DNA of 64,000 bases, from the NCBI RefSeq assembly GCF_004337705.1, contig NZ_SKBU01000019.1:1-64000 (forward strand), written 5' to 3'. This document shows, piece after piece, positions 22,589 through 30,580 of the stretch. The notes below the pieces were generated by a model that worked only from the letters and a program-made list of their open reading frames with translations, ran no database searches and was not told the origin of the DNA. Position 1 is the stretch's first letter. The number at the start of each line of letters is the position of its first letter. The translations under genes were made by a program, and so were the position numbers. This stretch comes from Rubrobacter taiwanensis. Its GTDB lineage: Bacteria > Actinomycetota > Rubrobacteria > Rubrobacterales > Rubrobacteraceae.

Positions 22589-24034
22589 TCAGCGGCCTCG
22601 GGTCCTTGACTCTTGCAGGATCTCGCGCGTCACGGCGGAGGCTCCTGCCCGCCGGGCGTGCTCTTCGGCCAGACGCCGCGCCCGGCCGCGCAGGAACGGC
22701 GGGATGCGCCGCAGCTCCTCCAGAGCGTCCTCGTTCCAGGGGAGATTGTCTCCGGCGGGGGGCGGTTCGCTGCGATGCCGGCGCAGCGCCGCATCGAGGG
22801 CGTCCGCGATCGCACCGGTGCCGGCGTAGCCCATGAGTGGGGCGGGGGAGAGGGGATGGTGCGAGCGCGGCGGGCAGAGCTCCAGGAAGGGGATGCCCAA
22901 AGAGTCGGCTACGGGGGCCTCAAGAGCCGTCCCGATCAGGAGGTCCGGCCGCGAGCTCTCCGCACGGGCCGCCACCTCGTCCGGATCGTCGGTTGCGAAC
23001 GCCTCGTCCGTGAACGCCTCGGCCCGCCACATGAAGTCCCGCTCCATGTGGAGCAGGTAGGTCCCGCTCCAGATCACCTCCATCCCGAGCTCGCGCGCGC
23101 AGGTGTAGCCCAGCCCCAGCGCATAGGTGAGATCTCCGAATACGGCCACCCGGCGGCCTTCCAGAACCTCCGGCGGGGTTATGCGAGCATACCAGGGAAG
23201 TCTGGCCGTGTTGGCGAGCTCGCCCCAGATGACCCGGTTGACGTCCGAGGCGTCCAGCGAGCACAGCTCCCCGATGGATCGCAGAGCAGCTCCCGTCCCC
23301 ACCGCCCCCAGGATCGGCGCCGCGACGCGCGGGATCTTAAACTCGTCCTGCAGGTACAGGCTGGCCGCCTCCCCGAACTCGCGGTGAAGGACGACGCTGG
23401 CCCAGGCCCGCGGCAGGCGCGCCAGATCTTCCGCACCCGCTCCGAGCGGCACGACGGCATTGATCTCGACCCCGATCAGGCCCAGCAGGCGCTCCATCTC
23501 GGCCAGCTCCGCGGCGGCCAGAGGCTCCAGCACGGGCGCGCCGAAGAGGTTGACGGAGGGCTCCTTCGTGCGGGAGCGGGGCCGGTTGGCGAAGGCTTGT
23601 ACCAGCTCCAGTAGCGCCAGGTTCGCGGCCTCCACCTCCCCGACCTCCGGAGATTCCCAGTCGCTCCGGATCAGCTTCGGGCTCCTGCCCGTACGCCGGT
23701 CGGGAGGGAAGCTCATCTCCGGCGGCTCCTCGCCGGAGATGAGCGCCGTATCCGAGCGGGCCACCAGCACGGCATCCGGAGCGTGACGGCGGACCGCCGC
23801 CGAGAGGTCCCCGGCGAAGTCGCCCGGGGCTCGGGAGCTCTCGAACGGCGGGATGACCGGGCTCAGGGTGACGGGAGCCGCCGTGCCGGAGCGGGCGTAG
23901 CCCCCGAGCAGGGCCGGGAAGTGCCACTCCGAGGGGAGCGCCCGGAACACGGCCCGCACACCCCGCATGCTCGCGGCCACTCGCAGGATGCCGTGGCTGC
24001 CCGGCCCCTCGTAGACGCCGCGCAGAACCCTCAT
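22589..24034 (-). CDS. BchB/ChlB-like nitrogenase-superfamily protein
   Basis: 481 residues with clear overall similarity to the B subunit of dark-operative protochlorophyllide reductase. The start (VYEGPGSHGILRVAASM) matches the EGPPHVGALR.A.AM segment. The central Rossmann part is VAVFGDLTYALGLGYTCARELG with SGTYLLH. The late 'LLIGTALEAPVADSLGIPF' and 'LMGYAGTGAIADAL' match. The C-terminal 'RIPPFLRGRARRLAEEHAR' matches the IPFFVRGK.R..TE.FAR domain unique to BchB/ChlB. The residue aligned with cluster ligand Asp-36 is Glu-36. ATGA overlap with the BchN-like gene implies a 1:1 complex. No other chlorophyll gene is in the window, so the substrate is unknown. Confidence 0.85.
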   Translation of the reverse strand: MRVLRGVYEGPGSHGILRVAASMRGVRAVFRALPSEWHFPALLGGYARSGTAAPVTLSPVIPPFESSRAPGDFAGDLSAAVRRHAPDAVLVARSDTALISGEEPPEMSFPPDRRTGRSPKLIRSDWESPEVGEVEAANLALLELVQAFANRPRSRTKEPSVNLFGAPVLEPLAAAELAEMERLLGLIGVEINAVVPLGAGAEDLARLPRAWASVVLHREFGEAASLYLQDEFKIPRVAAPILGAVGTGAALRSIGELCSLDASDVNRVIWGELANTARLPWYARITPPEVLEGRRVAVFGDLTYALGLGYTCARELGMEVIWSGTYLLHMERDFMWRAEAFTDEAFATDDPDEVAARAESSRPDLLIGTALEAPVADSLGIPFLELCPPRSHHPLSPAPLMGYAGTGAIADALDAALRRHRSEPPPAGDNLPWNEDALEELRRIPPFLRGRARRLAEEHARRAGASAVTREILQESRTRGR

Positions 24035-25317
24035 AGCTCCAGAGCGTCCAGCTTGGACGCCCGGTCCAGCGGGGTGATGAAGAGCTCCAGCAGCCGGCGC
24101 GCGCCGGCGTAGCCGTAGATATCCCCGCTCAGGAAGTCCAGCGAGAGCCGGCAGAGGTGGCCCCGGGCGGTCAGCGGGGCGTAGAGCCCGGGACCGGCGA
24201 TGACCAGATCCGGCCGGCTCTCCTCCACGCGCTCGATCTGGCGGGTCCACTCCGGAGCCTCCACGATGTCTATCTCCACTCCCAGCGTCTGGAGCTCGGG
24301 GACGAGCGCCGGCCGCGCGATGCGCGGGGTCCCGACCTCCAGAATCACGGCTCCCGCTCCGGCCAGCGTGCGGGCGAGCGGAATCTCCAGCCCCGTGTCC
24401 CCGGTGAGGAAGACGCGCAGACCCCGCAGCCGGTTGCGCAAGCCCTCCACCTCCGCAAGCGCCTCCCGGGCGCGGGCCAGCTCGTTGATCTCGCGTCCGG
24501 CCGCCCGCGCCACGTCCCGGATGAAGCGCGCCGTTCCGTCCACCCCGACGGGCGCGAGGGTGTGCACTACCCCGGCTCCGCGCTCCTGCGCGGCCCGGAG
24601 CGTCTCGGTCAGGTAGGGCTGCAGCGGGGCGACAACCGTCTCCGGGCCCACCGGGGGCATCTCCTCCGGCGGGGGGCTGGGGATGAAGCCGGCGACCTCG
24701 AGCCCGGCCTGCTCCAGCTCGCCGGCCAGCCTCCGGCGGCAGTCCGGAGATGCCCGGCCGGCGAGCACCACCGGCCTCAGGCCCGGGGTGCGGGAGTCCT
24801 CCGGACGCCGCCCCAGAAGGCCGCTCAGAAAGCCGCCCCGTTCCTTCGGCGGACCCTCTTCCCGGCCGGGGGCATCTGCGGGGGCGCGACGCAGCAGGGC
24901 CGCGAGTGCGGAGTCCTCCAGGCTCGTCGTAAAGCCGCCGGACGGGAGCTCCAGCGCGTGAACTGCGAGGTGAAGACGCCGTTCGATGAGGCCGGCCTCG
25001 CCGCTCAGGTCTATCCCGAGCAGGCGGGCGGTACGGCCCACAACCAGGATGCAGAGTTCGCACTCCCGGTAACGCCGGGCGGCCCGGCCGACCTCGGCCG
25101 CCAGAGCCCCCCGCTCCGGCGGCTCCGGATCCAGGACCACGTACGCGGTGCGGGCGCAGTCCGGGCCGAATGTGGAGAGGAGCGTCCGGGCGGCGAAGGC
25201 CTCCGCCCGGGTGCCGACGACCACGAAGAGAGCGTGCGGCAGCGCCTCTCCCAGATGTCCTATGCAGTACAGGGGAGAGACTGTGTCCGGCGTCCCCGCT
25301 TCGTTGAGGATCGTCAA
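24031..25317 (-). CDS. BchN/ChlN-like nitrogenase-superfamily protein
   Basis: About 428 residues from TTG 25317, which follows GGGAGG by eight bases. The start aligns with BchN: 'SPLYCIGHLGEAL' with FCPIS.VAWLY, 'FVVVGTRAEAF' with FLVIGTKTCGYF, and 'LVVGRTARLLGIDL' with WIGTCTTEIIKMDL. Of the three cysteines that hold the catalytic [4Fe-4S] cluster in BchN, only the first is kept (Cys-18). The others are replaced near Glu-39 and Thr-96. Cys-54, Cys-86 and Cys-89 lie close by and could substitute. It lies 38 bases after deoD in one operon with nucleoside phosphorylases and before the BchB-like gene. No BchL-type ATPase is in the window. Its chemistry is unknown. Confidence 0.78.
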   Translation of the reverse strand: MTILNEAGTPDTVSPLYCIGHLGEALPHALFVVVGTRAEAFAARTLLSTFGPDCARTAYVVLDPEPPERGALAAEVGRAARRYRECELCILVVGRTARLLGIDLSGEAGLIERRLHLAVHALELPSGGFTTSLEDSALAALLRRAPADAPGREEGPPKERGGFLSGLLGRRPEDSRTPGLRPVVLAGRASPDCRRRLAGELEQAGLEVAGFIPSPPPEEMPPVGPETVVAPLQPYLTETLRAAQERGAGVVHTLAPVGVDGTARFIRDVARAAGREINELARAREALAEVEGLRNRLRGLRVFLTGDTGLEIPLARTLAGAGAVILEVGTPRIARPALVPELQTLGVEIDIVEAPEWTRQIERVEESRPDLVIAGPGLYAPLTARGHLCRLSLDFLSGDIYGYAGARRLLELFITPLDRASKLDALEL

Positions 25318-25355
25318 GGTCCCCGCCTCCCGGCCCCGGGCTCCCGATTTGGATT

Positions 25356-26072
25356 TTAGCTCAGAGCAGTCAGCGTCTTCAGCGCGAGTTCCATCATGTT
25401 GTCCACGGCTCGCTTCATGTCCTCGTCCGAGATGCGCACCGGCTCCCCGGTGTGCAGCGTATCCGAGACCGTGAGCAGGCATCCGGCCCGTACGCCCCGC
25501 ATCGCCGCCAGCGTGAAGATGGCGGCCGCCTCCATCTCCACCGCCAGCACGCCCAGAGAGCTCCAGCGCTTCTGGGCTTCCTGCAGCGTGTCGTAGAAGA
25601 GGTCCGAGCTGACCACCGGACCCAAGAAGGTCTTGCGCCCGGCCGCTTCCGCCGCGTGGTAGGCCGCGTGCACCACCTCGAAGTGCGCCGCCGGAGCGTA
25701 GGGAAGACCCTCCGTGAGCCTGAGTACCGTGCCGTCCTGCGGCGTGGCGGCGGTCGCGATCACCAGATCCCCGAGCTGCATCTCCGGGTGGTAGCCGCCG
25801 CAGGTCCCCACCCGGAGCAGGTTCTTCGCCCCCAGCATGATGAGCTCCTCGGTGACGATGGAGGCGCTCGGACACCCCATGCCGGTGGCCTGCACCGAGA
25901 CGGGCCGGCCCTCGAACTCCCCGGTGTAGCCCAGCATCCCGCGCTCCTCGTTCACCAGCCTGGGCCGCTCGAAGAAGGTCTCGGCTATGTACCGGGCGCG
26001 CCGGGGGTCCCCCGGCATCAGCACGCTCTCGGCGAAGTCTCCGGGCTCGGCTCTGATGTGTATCGGGCTCAA
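25356..26072 (-). CDS. deoD: purine-nucleoside phosphorylase, DeoD type
   Basis: A 238-residue hexameric-type phosphorylase that splits purine (deoxy)nucleosides into base and (deoxy)ribose 1-phosphate. Diagnostic segments are VLMPGDPRRARYIAETF, MGCPSASI, GTCGGYHPEMQLGDLVIA, and the substrate-binding VEMEAAAIFTLA with the catalytic Asp in TVSDTLHTGE. The ATG overlaps the stop of the pyrimidine-nucleoside phosphorylase gene (ATGA). Together with deoB and nupC nearby it forms a nucleoside uptake and salvage set. The BchN-like gene follows 38 bases downstream. Confidence 0.96.
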   Translation of the reverse strand: MSPIHIRAEPGDFAESVLMPGDPRRARYIAETFFERPRLVNEERGMLGYTGEFEGRPVSVQATGMGCPSASIVTEELIMLGAKNLLRVGTCGGYHPEMQLGDLVIATAATPQDGTVLRLTEGLPYAPAAHFEVVHAAYHAAEAAGRKTFLGPVVSSDLFYDTLQEAQKRWSSLGVLAVEMEAAAIFTLAAMRGVRAGCLLTVSDTLHTGEPVRISDEDMKRAVDNMMELALKTLTALS

Positions 26073-27373
26073 CGCTCCCCCTCTCTACCTGCTGCCTCCC
26101 AGACGCTCCCCAGAATAGCAGGGATGGGCTCTACGGGTTCCGGCGCGATCTCGAAGGCGTCCTCCGCGAGCTCGGCCGCGCGCCGCAGGTTGCGCGCACC
26201 GTAGATGAGCGCGAGGGTCTGCCCCGCCTCCACCCGGTCCCCGACCTTGGCGCAGACCTCCAGCCCGACCGCCGGGTCCACCTCATCCCCCTTCTTCTCC
26301 CGGCCCGCCCCCAGCGCGAGCGCCGCCCGGCCGAGCTTTATCGCCTCGGCACGCCTCAGATAGCCGCCGGCCGGGGCGCACACCTCGGTAATCTCGTCCG
26401 AGACCTCCAGGTGCTCCAGCGCCCGGTCGTCCCCGCTCTGAGCGCGGACGAACTCCCGGAACTTCTCGTATGCCGCGCCGGAGGAGATGGCCTCCTCAAC
26501 CTGACGCTCCGGCTCCTCCACGCCCTTGAGCTGCAGGAGCCGGACGGCTATCTCGCGCGCCAGAGCGTCCAGATCGCCTGCGACCCTCTCGCCCCTGAGG
26601 AATCTCAGCGCCTCTCTGACCTCCAGCGAGTTGCCGATGGCGCTCCCCAGCGGCTGGTCCATCTCCGTGATGAGCGCCGCGGCGCGAATGCCGAGCGAGG
26701 TGCTCAGGCGTACCAGCAGGTCCGCGAGTCCCCGCGCCTCCTCCAGCGTGTGCATGAACGCGCCGGAGCCGCACTTGACGTCGTAGAGCAGGTGCCCGGC
26801 TCCGGTCGCCGCCTTCTTGGAGACGATGGAGGAGCCTATTAGCGGCAAGGAGTCCACCGTGCCGGTCGCGTCTCTGAGGGCGTAGATGGCCCTGTCCGCC
26901 GGAGCTAGCTCGCCGGCTTCCACGATGGCCAGCCCGATCTCTCTCACCTGCCGCTCGAAGCGCTCCCTGTCCAGCGCGCACGTGAAGCCGGGGATGGCCT
27001 CCAGCTTGTCTACCGTGCCGCCGGTGTAGCCGAGCCCCCGCCCCGAGAGCTTGGCGACCGGTGCGCCGCAGGCCGCCACCACCGGGAGGGAGGTGAGCGA
27101 GATCTTGTCTCCTATCCCGCCCGTGGAGTGCTTGTCCACGCATTCCGGGAAGGAGTAGCGCTCGCCCGACTCCGCCATAGCTCGTGTGAGCGCCAGCGTC
27201 TCCCCGTAGTCCATGCCGCGGATGAAGATCGCCATCAGGAGCGCGGACATCTGGTAATCCGGGATCTCCCCCGCGGTGTAGCCCTCGACGACCGTCCGGA
27301 TCAGGCCCTCCGGGAGCCTGCCCCCCCGCTTCTTCTCCTCTATCGCCTCCAGCGCCGCCTCGACATACGACAA
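26069..27373 (-). CDS. pyrimidine-nucleoside (thymidine) phosphorylase
   Basis: About 434 residues, matching the usual length. It cleaves thymidine, deoxyuridine and possibly uridine to base and pentose 1-phosphate. The glycosyltransferase family 3 signatures are present: helical N-terminal domain, 'DKHSTGGIGDKISLTSLPVVAACG', 'KLSGRGLGYTGGTVDKLEAIPG' and 'DVKCGSGAFM'. TTG 27373 is chosen as start because GGGAGGAGAAGG lies just upstream and the protein then starts like its family. The longer frame from GTG 27424 overlaps an inverted repeat. It is the first gene of the operon leading to deoD and the BchN/BchB-like genes. Confidence 0.94.
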   Translation of the reverse strand: MSYVEAALEAIEEKKRGGRLPEGLIRTVVEGYTAGEIPDYQMSALLMAIFIRGMDYGETLALTRAMAESGERYSFPECVDKHSTGGIGDKISLTSLPVVAACGAPVAKLSGRGLGYTGGTVDKLEAIPGFTCALDRERFERQVREIGLAIVEAGELAPADRAIYALRDATGTVDSLPLIGSSIVSKKAATGAGHLLYDVKCGSGAFMHTLEEARGLADLLVRLSTSLGIRAAALITEMDQPLGSAIGNSLEVREALRFLRGERVAGDLDALAREIAVRLLQLKGVEEPERQVEEAISSGAAYEKFREFVRAQSGDDRALEHLEVSDEITEVCAPAGGYLRRAEAIKLGRAALALGAGREKKGDEVDPAVGLEVCAKVGDRVEAGQTLALIYGARNLRRAAELAEDAFEIAPEPVEPIPAILGSVWEAAGREGER

Positions 27374-27420
27374 AACCTTCTCCTCCCGGGCACCCGACTG
27401 CAGCGGACTCCATCTTACCC

Positions 27421-27453
27421 GCACCCCGCGCTCAAGGCACCGCGGCGGGGTGC
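27421..27453. repeat. 9-bp inverted repeat in divergent pdp/ptsI promoter region
   Basis: GCACCCCGC (27421-27429) and GCGGGGTGC (27445-27453) are exact reverse complements around a 15-base centre. They lie between divergent nucleoside-phosphorylase and ptsI genes, and a TATAAT at 27468-27473 follows on the + strand. The position is that of an operator. A second palindrome, GGCCCG-GCA-CGGGCC, is at 27508-27522. Confidence 0.5.
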
Positions 27454-27591
27454 GGGAGGGCCGATGCTATAATCTCCGGCACCGGCTTGGCTGCGCTGAG
27501 GAGAGTGGGCCCGGCACGGGCCGTTCGGGGGCTTCGGCTCGCCGCCTTCTCAGCTTGAGCGATCGAATCCCGCAGGGGAAAGGAGCGGCAG

Positions 27592-27651
27592 ATGACCGAG
27601 CGTGAAGTGATGACCGTGCCGGAGTCCCTCCGTACCGGAGAGGGACGGTAG
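27592..27651 (+). pseudogene. ptsH-like leader ORF (HPr N-terminus remnant) before ptsI
   Basis: ATG 27592 follows a strong ribosome-binding site (GGAAAGGAG, seven bases away) and opens 19 codons, MTEREVMTVPESL and six more, ending five bases before the ptsI ATG. HPr proteins begin MxEREVTVxNPxGLHARPAA, so the first dozen residues look like the start of HPr. The phospho-His segment is absent. Either ptsH was deleted internally, leaving its translation start, or this is a leader peptide that opens the hairpin at 27624-27646 and couples translation to ptsI. Confidence 0.45.
27624..27646 (+). promoter_or_regulatory. hairpin masking ptsI ribosome-binding region
   Basis: GTCCCTC (27624-27630) pairs with GAGGGAC (27640-27646) around a nine-base loop. 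The 3' arm is the only purine-rich Shine-Dalgarno-like stretch before the ptsI ATG at 27657. Ribosomes reading the short leader frame would unfold it, so translational coupling is plausible. Confidence 0.4.
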
Positions 27652-27656
27652 CGGGG

Positions 27657-29285
27657 ATGCCCGGCAGGCGCCTCGAAGGCGTGGCGGCCTCCGCAGGCGT
27701 TGCCATCGGTCCCGCCTTCGTGCACGCTCCCCGGGAGCTCGAGCCGGAGCGGGCCACCATCGAGGAGTCCGAGGTCGGGGCGGCGCTCACGCGGTTCCGG
27801 GAGGCGGTCGGGGCTGTGGTCGCCGCGATCTCGCGCACCCGCGACGAGCTGCGCGAGGCGGGCTCCGGGGAGGCGGAGATCCTGGACGCCCACATCGAGC
27901 TCGCCGAGGACCCGGAGCTCGCCGGGGGCGTCGAGGAGCGCGTGCGCGCTCTTGAGAGCCCGGAGTCGGCGGTGCTCGCCGTGGGGGAGGAGTTCGCGGG
28001 CATGTTCGCCGCGATGGAGGATGAGTACCTGGCCGCCCGCGCCGACGACGTGCGCGACGTGACCCGCCAGATCGCCGCCGAGCTCATGGGCGTCTCCGCC
28101 GCTGGGCTCGCCGGCCTAGAGAGGCCCTCCGTCGTGCTCGCGCGCAACCTCGCCCCCTCCGAGACCGCCCGGATGCCAAAGGAGAAGGTGCTCGCCCTGG
28201 CTACCGCCGAGGGCTCGAAGACCTCGCACGTCTCTATCATGGCCCGCTCGCTGGGCATCCCGGCCGTCGTGGGGCTCGGGAAAGGGCTCGAGGACGCCTT
28301 CGGGGCGGAGGTGGTCGCCGTAGACGGCGACGAGGGCTACGTCATAGCCGACCCGGACCCGGATGAGGTAGCCCGCTTCGAAGAGAGGCGGCGGGAGGCT
28401 GATGCCGAGAGGGCGGCGCTGGAGGAGTACCGGGGGATCGAGGCCCGCACGCGTAGCGGGCGCCGCATAGAGGTTGCGGCCAACCTCGGCTCCCCGCAGG
28501 AGGTGGAGGACGCCCTCGCCTGGGGTGCGGAGGGCGTCGGGCTCTTCCGCACCGAGTTTCTGTTCATGGAGCGGCCGGAGCTGCCCTCCGAGGAGGAGCA
28601 GTACGAGGCCTACCGGGGGGTCGCGGAGGCCTTCGGAGGGAGGCCCGTGATCGTGCGCACGGTGGACATCGGCGGCGACAAGGATCTCCCCGGCGTGGAC
28701 CAGCCCGAGGAGGAGAACCCGTTCCTGGGCTGGCGCGGCATCCGCATGAGCCTCGACGTGCCGGAGCTCTTCAAGACGCAGCTCCGGGCGCTCCTGCGGG
28801 CGGCCGTGGCGGGGAACCTGAAGGTCATGTTCCCGATGGTCTCCGATGTGGAGGAGCTGCGCGCCGCGAAGCGCATGATGGACGAGTGCCGGGCCGAGCT
28901 CGAGGGGGCGGGCGCCGAGTACGGGCCCTTGGAGACCGGCATCATGGTCGAGACCCCGGCGGCGGCGCTGTGCGCCGGGGAGTTCGCCAGAGAGGCGGAC
29001 TTCTTCTCCCTCGGGACCAACGACCTCGTGCAGTACACGCTCGCCGTGGACCGGGGCAACGAGAGGCTCGAGCGCCTCTACCGGGCGGATCACCCGGCGG
29101 TGCTGAGGCTCATCGAGATAACGTGCGGCGCGGCGAGGGAGGCCGGCATCATGGTCGGCGTCTGCGGAGAGGCCGCCGCCGACCCGAAGCTCATACCCCG
29201 GCTCGTCGAGCTCGGTGTCACGGAGCTCAGCATGAGCCCGCCGTCCATCCCGCGGGCGAAGAAGGCGGTTTCGGAGCTCCCGTAG
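27657..29285 (+). CDS. ptsI: phosphoenolpyruvate-protein phosphotransferase (PTS Enzyme I)
   Basis: 542 residues, near the usual length. Enzyme I takes phosphate from PEP and passes it to HPr. Residues 5-225 form the N-terminal domain with the swivelling His region, with the phospho-His in SKTSHVSIMAR. The PEP-binding barrel follows with 'EGVGLFRTEFLFM', 'ARTVDIGGDK' type sequence (IVRTVDIGGDK), MFPMVSD, GIMVETPAA, and the active Cys in GVCGEAAAD. No complete ptsH or sugar permease is nearby. Upstream is only a short frame resembling the beginning of HPr. The gene sits between nucleoside phosphorylases and deoB, so a link of PTS control with pentose supply is possible but unproven. Confidence 0.95.
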   Translation: MPGRRLEGVAASAGVAIGPAFVHAPRELEPERATIEESEVGAALTRFREAVGAVVAAISRTRDELREAGSGEAEILDAHIELAEDPELAGGVEERVRALESPESAVLAVGEEFAGMFAAMEDEYLAARADDVRDVTRQIAAELMGVSAAGLAGLERPSVVLARNLAPSETARMPKEKVLALATAEGSKTSHVSIMARSLGIPAVVGLGKGLEDAFGAEVVAVDGDEGYVIADPDPDEVARFEERRREADAERAALEEYRGIEARTRSGRRIEVAANLGSPQEVEDALAWGAEGVGLFRTEFLFMERPELPSEEEQYEAYRGVAEAFGGRPVIVRTVDIGGDKDLPGVDQPEEENPFLGWRGIRMSLDVPELFKTQLRALLRAAVAGNLKVMFPMVSDVEELRAAKRMMDECRAELEGAGAEYGPLETGIMVETPAAALCAGEFAREADFFSLGTNDLVQYTLAVDRGNERLERLYRADHPAVLRLIEITCGAAREAGIMVGVCGEAAADPKLIPRLVELGVTELSMSPPSIPRAKKAVSELP

Positions 29286-29295
29286 GGCAGGGCTC

Positions 29296-30465
29296 TCAGG
29301 AGAGAAGGCTCTCTCCCGGCAGGGAGTTCCGCTCCGCGCCCAGCCATTCGGCCACCGTGGCCCCGATGTCCGCAAACCCGCGCCGGACGCCGAGGTCGCG
29401 CGGCGTACCGCCACCTACGACCAAAAGCGGGACGCGCTCGCGGGTGTGGTCGGTGCCTCTGTAGGTGGGGTCGTTGCCGTGGTCGGCGGTGATGATGAGG
29501 ATGTCCTCCCGCGTCAGCGCGTTCAGAAGCTCCGGCACCCGGCCGTCGAAGCGGCGGAGGTTTCCGGCCATGCCCTCGGGGTCGCGGCGGTGGCCGTACT
29601 TCGCGTCGAAGTCCACGAGGTTCGCGAAGACGAGGCCGGAGCCTACGCTTCCCAGCGACTCCAAGACGGCGTCTACCTTGGCGGCGTCGTCCGGCGGGGC
29701 GGGCAGGTGGCGGGTTATGCCCTTGCCGTCGAAGAGGTCATTGATCTTGCCGACGGCGACGACCTCATGGCCGGCGGCCTCTATCCGGTCCAGGTAGGTC
29801 TCGCCGGGGGGCGGGATGCCGTAGTCGTGGCGGTTCTCGTTCTCGCGCTCGTAGGCTCCGGGGGAGCCGTGGAAGGGGCGGGCGATCACGCGCTCGACGA
29901 GGATCTTCCCTTCGCCGATCAGCATCCTGTGGGCCTTCCCGCAGGCCTCGTAGAGCTCTTCCAGGGGGATCACGCCGGTGTGGGCGGCGACCTGGAAGAC
30001 CGAGTCGGCGGAGGTGTAGACGATCCAGGCTCCGGTTCTCTCCTGCTCGGGCCCGAGCTCCTCTATTATCTGCGTCCCCGACGCCGGCCGGTTGCCGAGA
30101 ACCTTCCGGCCCGTCTCGCGCTCGAATCGCTCCACGATCCACTCCGGGAAGCCCTCCGGGTAGGTGGGGAGCGGCTCTTCCGAGATTATCCCCATCATCT
30201 CCCAGTGTCCGACGAGCGTCGCCTTGGCCGCCGAGAGCTCGACCATGAGCCCGTGGGATGCCCGCGGCGAACGTGCAGGCTCCACGCCTGCTATCTCCGC
30301 GATGTTGCCTAGCCCGAGCGCCTGCAGGTTGGGAACCTCCAGCCCGCCCACGGCTCTCGCGGTATTCCCCAGCGTGTTCGCGCCCTCGTCGCCGAACTCT
30401 GCGGCGTCCGGTGCGCCGCCGACTCCCACGCCGTCCAGAACGATCACCACGGCTCTCCGTCCCAT
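29296..30465 (-). CDS. deoB: phosphopentomutase
   Basis: 389 residues, alkaline-phosphatase superfamily. It converts (deoxy)ribose 1-phosphate from the phosphorylases into the 5-phosphate for central metabolism. Metal-binding segments are visible: VIVLDGVGVGGAPDA near the start, GHWEMMG, 'DYGIPPPGETYLDRI' with nearby metal ligands, FANLVDFDAKYGHRRD, and ITADHGNDPTYRGTDHTRE. GGAAAGGAG precedes the ATG. It is divergent from the nucleoside transporter and convergent with ptsI, completing the salvage set with the genes at 25356-27373. Confidence 0.97.
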   Translation of the reverse strand: MGRRAVVIVLDGVGVGGAPDAAEFGDEGANTLGNTARAVGGLEVPNLQALGLGNIAEIAGVEPARSPRASHGLMVELSAAKATLVGHWEMMGIISEEPLPTYPEGFPEWIVERFERETGRKVLGNRPASGTQIIEELGPEQERTGAWIVYTSADSVFQVAAHTGVIPLEELYEACGKAHRMLIGEGKILVERVIARPFHGSPGAYERENENRHDYGIPPPGETYLDRIEAAGHEVVAVGKINDLFDGKGITRHLPAPPDDAAKVDAVLESLGSVGSGLVFANLVDFDAKYGHRRDPEGMAGNLRRFDGRVPELLNALTREDILIITADHGNDPTYRGTDHTRERVPLLVVGGGTPRDLGVRRGFADIGATVAEWLGAERNSLPGESLLS

Positions 30466-30512
30466 GGGGCTCCTTTCCGGGTCCGGGTTAGAGTAGTATA
30501 CAGCCGCTGCGT

Positions 30513-30541
30513 TTGACAGAGCCCGCAGCGAAGATTAACGT
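30513..30541 (+). promoter_or_regulatory. promoter of nupC-like gene
   Basis: TTGACA (30513-30518), 17 bases, TAACGT (30536-30541). The -35 box is perfect and the -10 has the key T-A...T. It is located 40 bases before the nupC ATG, in the gap shared with deoB. A TATACT in the opposite orientation (30500-30495) may serve deoB. Confidence 0.6.
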
Positions 30542-30580
30542 TTGCGCTCGTCGGGGTCCGGAGAGGCAGGAGGTGCCGGC

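Noticed and set aside
22589-25317. Chlorophyll or bacteriochlorophyll biosynthesis locus
   Set aside because: Only the N- and B-like subunits are present, without BchL, Mg-chelatase or other pathway genes in the window, and key ligands are missing.
27624-27646. Rho-independent terminator before ptsI
   Set aside because: The hairpin is not followed by a T-tract, and it overlaps the ribosome-binding region, so a translational role is more likely.
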